Shown piece by piece: positions 58,835 through 64,000 of a stretch of 64,000 nt of DNA; position 1 is the stretch's first letter, and each line of letters starts with the position of its first letter. Under the pieces are notes generated by a model, which was not told the DNA's origin, ran no database searches, and was given only the letters and a program-made list of their open reading frames with translations. Location of the stretch: the NCBI GenBank assembly GCA_033439295.1, contig JAVTLE010000001.1, positions 248,001 to 312,000 of the forward strand, given 5' to 3'. This stretch comes from Deuterostichococcus epilithicus (Eukaryota; Chlorophyta; Trebouxiophyceae; Prasiolales; Stichococcaceae). A program made the translations under genes and the position numbers.

Positions 58835-61800
58835 ATGCCGACTCCTCGGAGCAGTCTCGGCCGTATTGGCGTCCTGCTGCTGTGCCTGGCAGCGGCCGCT
58901 GCGGCGTCGGCGCCGCAGCGTAGCAGGGTCCTGCCGCTCAGGCGGCGGGACGGCGTCACCAGGGCACGGGGCCTGCTGCGCAACGCGTCGCTGCCGCTGC
59001 ACGGCGCCATCCGCGACTACGGGTGCGCCGGCGTCTTGTGCGCACCTGCCAGGAGTCCTGACGCCTTGCCCAGTCTCCGGCCAGGACACCGCTTCCCTGC
59101 TGGTTGCCTGCTGGTGATCAAAGCCCAGCTGGTCGGCAGCAAGCCTGCTGTACATGCTGACCTCCAACACAGCCGTGGAGCGCCCTCGAAAGACGGTGGT
59201 GCTGGCAATGCAGGTACTTCTATGCAGCGCTGACGCTGGGCACGCCGCCAGCGGTGTTTGCTGTCATCGTGGACACCGGCAGCACCATCACCTACGTGCC
59301 GTGCTCCAGCTGCGGCGGCGCCTGCGGCCCGCACCACCAGGTGCTTCCTGCTGCCAAACGTCCTGCACTCTCCTGCAACGACATCGGGGACCAAGCTGCT
59401 CTCTGAACCCTAGACCCATGGCGGCGCACGCCGTGCACGACCGCGCGCAGCGCCGCTGTTGGTGTAATGATGTGCGCATGCTCCCTGCCGTGCGCGCCCC
59501 CGGTCTTGCTCACTGCATTTCCCTGAGGCAGTGCAACGCCTCCCGCGCCAGCCTCCCAGGTGGGAGAGTCCCTCAGCAGCGGCGCTGGCCATGCACGCAT
59601 CCGGGCACCCTCGGCTCCCTGTGACTTGAGCAAACGGTGACTCGGGCAGCTGCTGGCGCTCAGGGCTCGGCATTCGACCCGGAGGCCTCGCAGTCGGCGG
59701 CCTCTGTGCCCTGCGGCAGCGCGCAGTGCGCCTGCGGCCGGCCCGCGTGCGGCTGCTCGCCGGAGGCAGAGTGCACTTACTCCCGCACCTACGGTGATTT
59801 CATGTTTTATCTTATCAGCCTTGTGAGTCGGGCAAGGCGGCTGTGAGGAAGGATGCAGACTGGTCAACAGAGAGAAATGCGGCCAGGAGAAGATGTGCTG
59901 CCTTTGTGGCCAAGCGTGATGTCCAGGCTGCCTGGTAAGTGGTCAGGCGCTGCATGGCCGTCACAAGGCGAAAACGTGTTGGTTTTTTGGTTCCATCTGA
60001 GGCGGCGCTCAGTACGTCTGCGGGCGGCGGCCATGGCAGTGCATGTGATGCTCCTGCACAGCCTCCCAGCACCAGTCTTGGATAGCACTGATCCTGTGCA
60101 GTGACGCGCTCCTGTTCCCTCCCGACGTGCAGCGGAGCAGAGCAGCTCCTCGGGCATGCTGCTGAGCGACCTGCTGCACCTGCGCGACGGGGAGGAGCCC
60201 GTGCCGGTGGTGTTTGGCTGCGAAACGCGGGAGACTGGGGAGATCTTCAACCAGGCGGCCGACGGCATCCTGGGCCTGGGCAACTCGCCCGTGTCGCTGA
60301 TCAACCAGGTGCCCAGACACCCTGAGCCCTGAGGCGAAGGAGGAGAGGTAGCCGTGAAGCATGGAAACGCTGCAGAGGTTTGGAAGGTCCTGTTCCCTCG
60401 CGGCTGGCAGGACGCCAGCATGCAGCACCTCCTGTGGTGTGGCAGAGGCCGTTTTGGATGCGATGTCGTGAGGACGCAAGGCGGTGGCATCGGCCCCTTC
60501 TCGAACGGGCGCTGGAAGACGCCAGCGTCATGGGGAGCACTTTGAGTGACCTCCGCCGCCTGTCGGGACCTGTCTTGTGCTCCTAGCTCCCTGCACCTGG
60601 CAGACGCGGGTGCCATCCTATGCTCCTGCCTCAGCTGGCTGGCGCAGCAGTCATGGAGGACACGCTGGTGCTGTTGGCATGAACGAAGTGGTGGCGCAGC
60701 GCACGCCCAGTGCACCGCCAAGCCGCCCAGCCCAGCAGCTGCTCTGTCCGGTGGTGTTGCCGTCGTGCCGCCAAGCCGTTCTCACTTTCTAAACCCTAGA
60801 CCCTGTCGAAACCCGGTCACAGCTGGCGGACGCGGGTGTCATGGAGGACACCTTTGCGCTGTGCTTCGGCGGCGTGGAGGGCGGCGGCGCCCTGCTGCTG
60901 GGCGACGCGCCGCTGCCGGCCGGGACCGCGCTGCTGCACACGCCGCTGCTGGCCAGCCGGGAGCACCCGCACTATTACGTCGTGGGGCTGGACAGCCTGG
61001 GCGTCGGCGGCACGGAGCTCGAGGTGCCGCAGGTGCGCAAACACGAACTGATGTACTTCAATTTCGATTTCGACTGCCTCGAGTCGCTGGTGGTATGACG
61101 GCGCACACCCGGGCGCAGTTCAGGGATGGCAGCACACCCCACGCTGCAGGGCGGGCATGGGAAGTCTGGCGGTGGCGGCGGGCACAGCTGTTGCCAGGCC
61201 CAGATGCATATATGGGTCTGCGGACACCAGCGGGTGCAAGCATGCAGGGGTCCCACCGGTAGGGCCGTGGCACGCTGCTGGAGTGGCGCTGTCTCCTTCT
61301 GGCCTGCAGCCGCTCGTGCCATCTTCTGATGCTGACCTTGAGATTCAAATTTGCTCCCATTCTTCCTTCCTTTCTTCCATTTGTTTTTGATCTTGGCATC
61401 AGGGCACCCATGGGCAGGGCTACGCTGCGATGCCGGAACAGGGGCACGGCACTCGCTCGTTCGCCCCACAGCTTGTGTGGCCCCAGATGCCATCGTTGTA
61501 AGTGCCGACCGATCCTGACCCTGCAGGGCACCTACCAGCAGGGCTACGGCGCGGTGCTGGACAGCGGCACAACGTTCACCTACCTGCCCTCGGCGGCGTT
61601 TGCACCGTTCCTGCTGGCGGTCAAACAGCATGCGCTGTCGCGCGGGCTGGTGATGACGGACGGCCCCGACAAGAACGTGGGCTGCGCCCGCCCCTCCATG
61701 ATTGTCCACTGTAGATTGACCAAAGACAACGTTCAAGACACAATGCCCGAAAACACAGGGCCGGCAGCCCCTCCTGCCCTGCTGCCGCGCGCGGGCGGGG

Positions 61801-64000
61801 CCGGCGCCTGCGGCGGCCACCGACCCGGCGAGCAAGGGTGCCTTGCCCTGCTGCTTCCACGGGACCTGACGTCGCCAGCGCCGCATCCACAGCGTCGCTC
61901 GACCGGCCTGCCCGTGTGCCGACTGGCATCCCCACACCACATCAGATGTCGGCCTGCTGCACCTTGCCGCCAGGCAGCAACGACCCGAGTCTCATGCTGC
62001 TGTCGCTGCGACGCAGTTTCCGGACATCTGCTTTGCGGGCGCGCCCGGGCTGGAGGCCGCCGAGCAGCTGCACGACGTGTTCCCCACCATGGACCTGCGC
62101 TTTGCCGGCGGCGTGGCGCTGCGCGCGGGGCCGCTCAACTACCTGTTCGTGCACGCGGCGCAGCGCGGCGCCTACTGCCTGGGGGTCTTCGACAATGCAC
62201 AGCAGGGCACCCTGCTCGGCGGCATCACCTTCCGCAACGTCCTGGTGCAGGTGCGGATCCATTCACTGTGGTGTCAACCATCTGGCAGTGTCGCCACCAG
62301 TCGTCTGACGACTGCAGTGATGCCACACCCTGCTTGGCGGCAGCACCCTCCGCGGCGTCCTGGCTCAGGTGCGGTTCCCTCACCGGTGTTCCCCGTCTGG
62401 CAGTGTCGTCACCAGTCGTCACAGACTGCGGTGATGCCACACCCTGCTTGGCGGCAGCGCCTTACGCGGTGTCCTGGTTCAGGTGCCAATGCCTTTCTAG
62501 CCGTATGAATGTCCTGCAAACCGGCTTGCACTGGAAAGCAGACGGTTGCACGCAATGCTTCATTTGGCCAGGCGGCACCGCCTTCCGCTGTGTGCTGATC
62601 CCGATGGGAGGCTCCAGCCAGCAGTCGCCGCGGTCTTTGGCTGCGTTCCTGGCTCGCACAGGAGGGACGTAAGTGTTGTCGCCCAAACGTGCTGAACGGA
62701 CTCTTGCTGGGATGCCCCCATGTTGTGGCCAGGAGCTTCACTATGAGATCTTTCGCTTGGCATCCAATCTCGCAGCGCTGCGGCCGGCCGTCTGAACGCT
62801 TGCCGGTCTCCATGCTGCAGTATGATCGGAGGAATGGCAGGGTGGGCTTCGGAAGGGCAGCCTGCCAGGCGATCGGCCTGGCGGCGCAGGCGGCGCCGTG
62901 CACTGGCCGCGGGGGCGACGGCGCCCCATCCGATGGGTCGCGGGAGGACCTGGACTGCGGCGACGGCCTGGCGACGCCGTTGGAGGCGGCAGCAGCCGCC
63001 GCCAGCGGCGGCGCCCAGCAGCAGCAGGCCGGCTCGGGGTCCGAGTATGGCTCAGGCTCGGACGCCGAGGAGGGCGGCGGCGTCGTCGAGGCGGTCGCGG
63101 AAGGCGGAAGCGGCGCCGGCGGCGTCGACGGCGGCGGCGTGCTGGACCCTGGCGGGGCTGGGCTCTCCAACCCGGGGTCGGGGGGCCCCGGGGCGCTCAA
63201 CCCAGTGGCGATGGACGATGCCGCAGCGGCGGAGGACATTGATGTGCCCGTCATCGGCGCGGCGGCGGCCGGCGGCGGCAGCAGCATCAAGCGCAGGTGG
63301 GCTGCTGCATTCTGCCGCCGGGACGAATGCTGGTGTCCTCGCCATCACTATCAGTCATCTCCTGTGCCAGTTGGCTGTGTGGACAGCCTCTGGAATTCCA
63401 AATGTCGGCTAGGAGGCGATCAGTATTTCGATAGTTCCCAGTGGTGAAGGCCACAACCTCCACAAGTGAATTCTAACACTCATCCACTGCAGAGCCCTCA
63501 TACTGGGGCTGGGCGGCGCGCTTGGAGGCATCGCGGCGCTGGCGCTGGTGGCCGCCATTCTGGCACTGCTGGCGCGGCTGCGGCGACGCAGCACATTTGG
63601 CAGCAGCTCCTCACATGCGGTAGGCAGTTGACGGCATTTGTGCTGACATGCTCAAACTCTGTCTCAGGGCACACCTGCGGCACATTACAGCGTCTTGTGT
63701 TCAACCTACTGTTCCACCACCTGGCCGCCTGTGCTTCATACACATGTGCGCCGGCAAAGGGAGGGGGCAGGGGGTTGTGGAGGTGTGGCAGAGGCTGCTG
63801 GTGAGACGCCCAGGCCATTCGCAAAAGCTGTCGCAACAGCTCATGCACACGAAGGCTCCATTGTGGCGTCGTCGACCCCGCAGGCCGCCATGTCTCCCAG
63901 GACGGCAGAGGAAGGCACCGGTCTGCTTTCTGGCGAACACGGCAGCACCGGCGGCCCCCGGCGAGAAGCGCAGCTGTCCGCCATGCCAAAGGCGGCGGCG
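58835..64000 (+). CDS. Membrane-anchored aspartic protease, pepsin A1 / nepenthesin-like (partial, cut by window end)
   Basis: Secretory endopeptidase. Exons in phase: 58835-59022, 59214-59340, 59664-59793, 60133-60308, 60823-61032, 61527-61676, 62017-62250, 62821-63296, 63493-63619 and from 63884 to beyond the window. A signal peptide (IGVLLLCLAAAAAASA) leads to the first catalytic motif DTGSTITYVPCSSC (Asp codon 59273-59275). A Cys-rich nepenthesin-type insert follows, then ADGILGLG and the second catalytic motif DSGTTFTYLP (Asp codon 61560-61562). The domain ends with GAYCLGVFDN and YDRRNGRVGFG. The layout closely follows plant A1 proteases that carry a C-terminal transmembrane anchor. After the protease domain comes a Gly/Ala/acidic linker of about 120 residues, one transmembrane helix (GGIAALALVAAILALLARL) and a cytosolic tail that runs off the window. 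The introns contain copies of exon ends (see 62322-62487). Confidence 0.92.
60589..60680 (+). repeat. Degenerate copy of exon 5 start inside intron 4 of the protease
   Basis: The sequence CTGGCAGACGCGGGTGCCAT, and shortly after GTCATGGAGGACAC, mirror the start of exon 5 at 60823 (CTGGCGGACGCGGGTGTCAT, then GGAGGACAC). It is not in a splice-consistent frame, so it looks like a decayed partial exon duplication. Confidence 0.65.
62282..62487 (+). repeat. Tandem 115-base repeat carrying copies of exon 7 end and its donor
   Basis: Two copies, offset about 115 bases, lie in intron 7 of the protease. Each contains CACCCTGCTTGGCGGCAGC and ends in CAGGTGC, matching the last ~50 bases of exon 7 (to 62250) and its 5' splice site. 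Confidence 0.85.

Overview
The window is eukaryotic nuclear DNA. It is GC-rich and intron-dense: short exons are split by introns of about 100 to 1200 bases with GT/AG ends, and CTG/CAG triplet runs are common. Plant-type violaxanthin de-epoxidase genes, plant-style bZIP and CCT transcription factors and a nepenthesin-type aspartic protease, together with algal-looking receptor kinases, point to a green alga, probably a trebouxiophyte. That placement is inferred from gene content, not from a marker gene. I found no rRNA, tRNA, CRISPR array or intact transposon.

Layout. 1165-11969 (minus) is a receptor-like kinase gene, RLK-1. 13539-17047 (plus) is a violaxanthin de-epoxidase gene, VDE-1. 17812-27791 (plus) is RLK-2, a paralogue of RLK-1. 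30497-32236 (plus) is a bZIP factor. 33667-38281 (plus) is a second violaxanthin de-epoxidase, VDE-2. 39367-40012 (plus) is a doubtful small membrane-protein ORF. 40009-42316 (minus) is a second, polyQ-rich bZIP factor. 43380-46074 (plus) is a CCT-domain (CONSTANS-like, no B-box) regulator. 47770-49997 (minus), 50370-54476 (plus) and 55303-57876 (plus) are three members of a secreted, apparently GPI-anchored six-cysteine family that I do not recognise. 58835 to the window end (plus) is a membrane-anchored aspartic protease, cut by the window edge.

Most gene models were built by hand by joining exons whose splice phases agree. Models that close exactly are VDE-1 (434 aa), VDE-2 (425 aa), the CCT protein (339 aa), bZIP-2 (676 aa) and the three six-cysteine proteins (253, 335 and 271 aa). 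The C-terminal tails of both kinases and the first exon of bZIP-1 remain uncertain.

How the genes may work together. Two RLK genes and two VDE genes alternate, which suggests an old segmental duplication of an RLK plus VDE unit with one inversion. VDE is the lumenal xanthophyll-cycle enzyme that converts violaxanthin to zeaxanthin under excess light. CCT/CONSTANS factors control photoprotection genes in Chlamydomonas, so two VDEs beside a CCT protein and two bZIPs make a plausible but unproven photoprotection neighbourhood. The six-cysteine trio and the aspartic protease form a separate cell-surface block. The most novel item is the six-cysteine family, whose domain architecture and intron phases are conserved across four domain copies in three genes.
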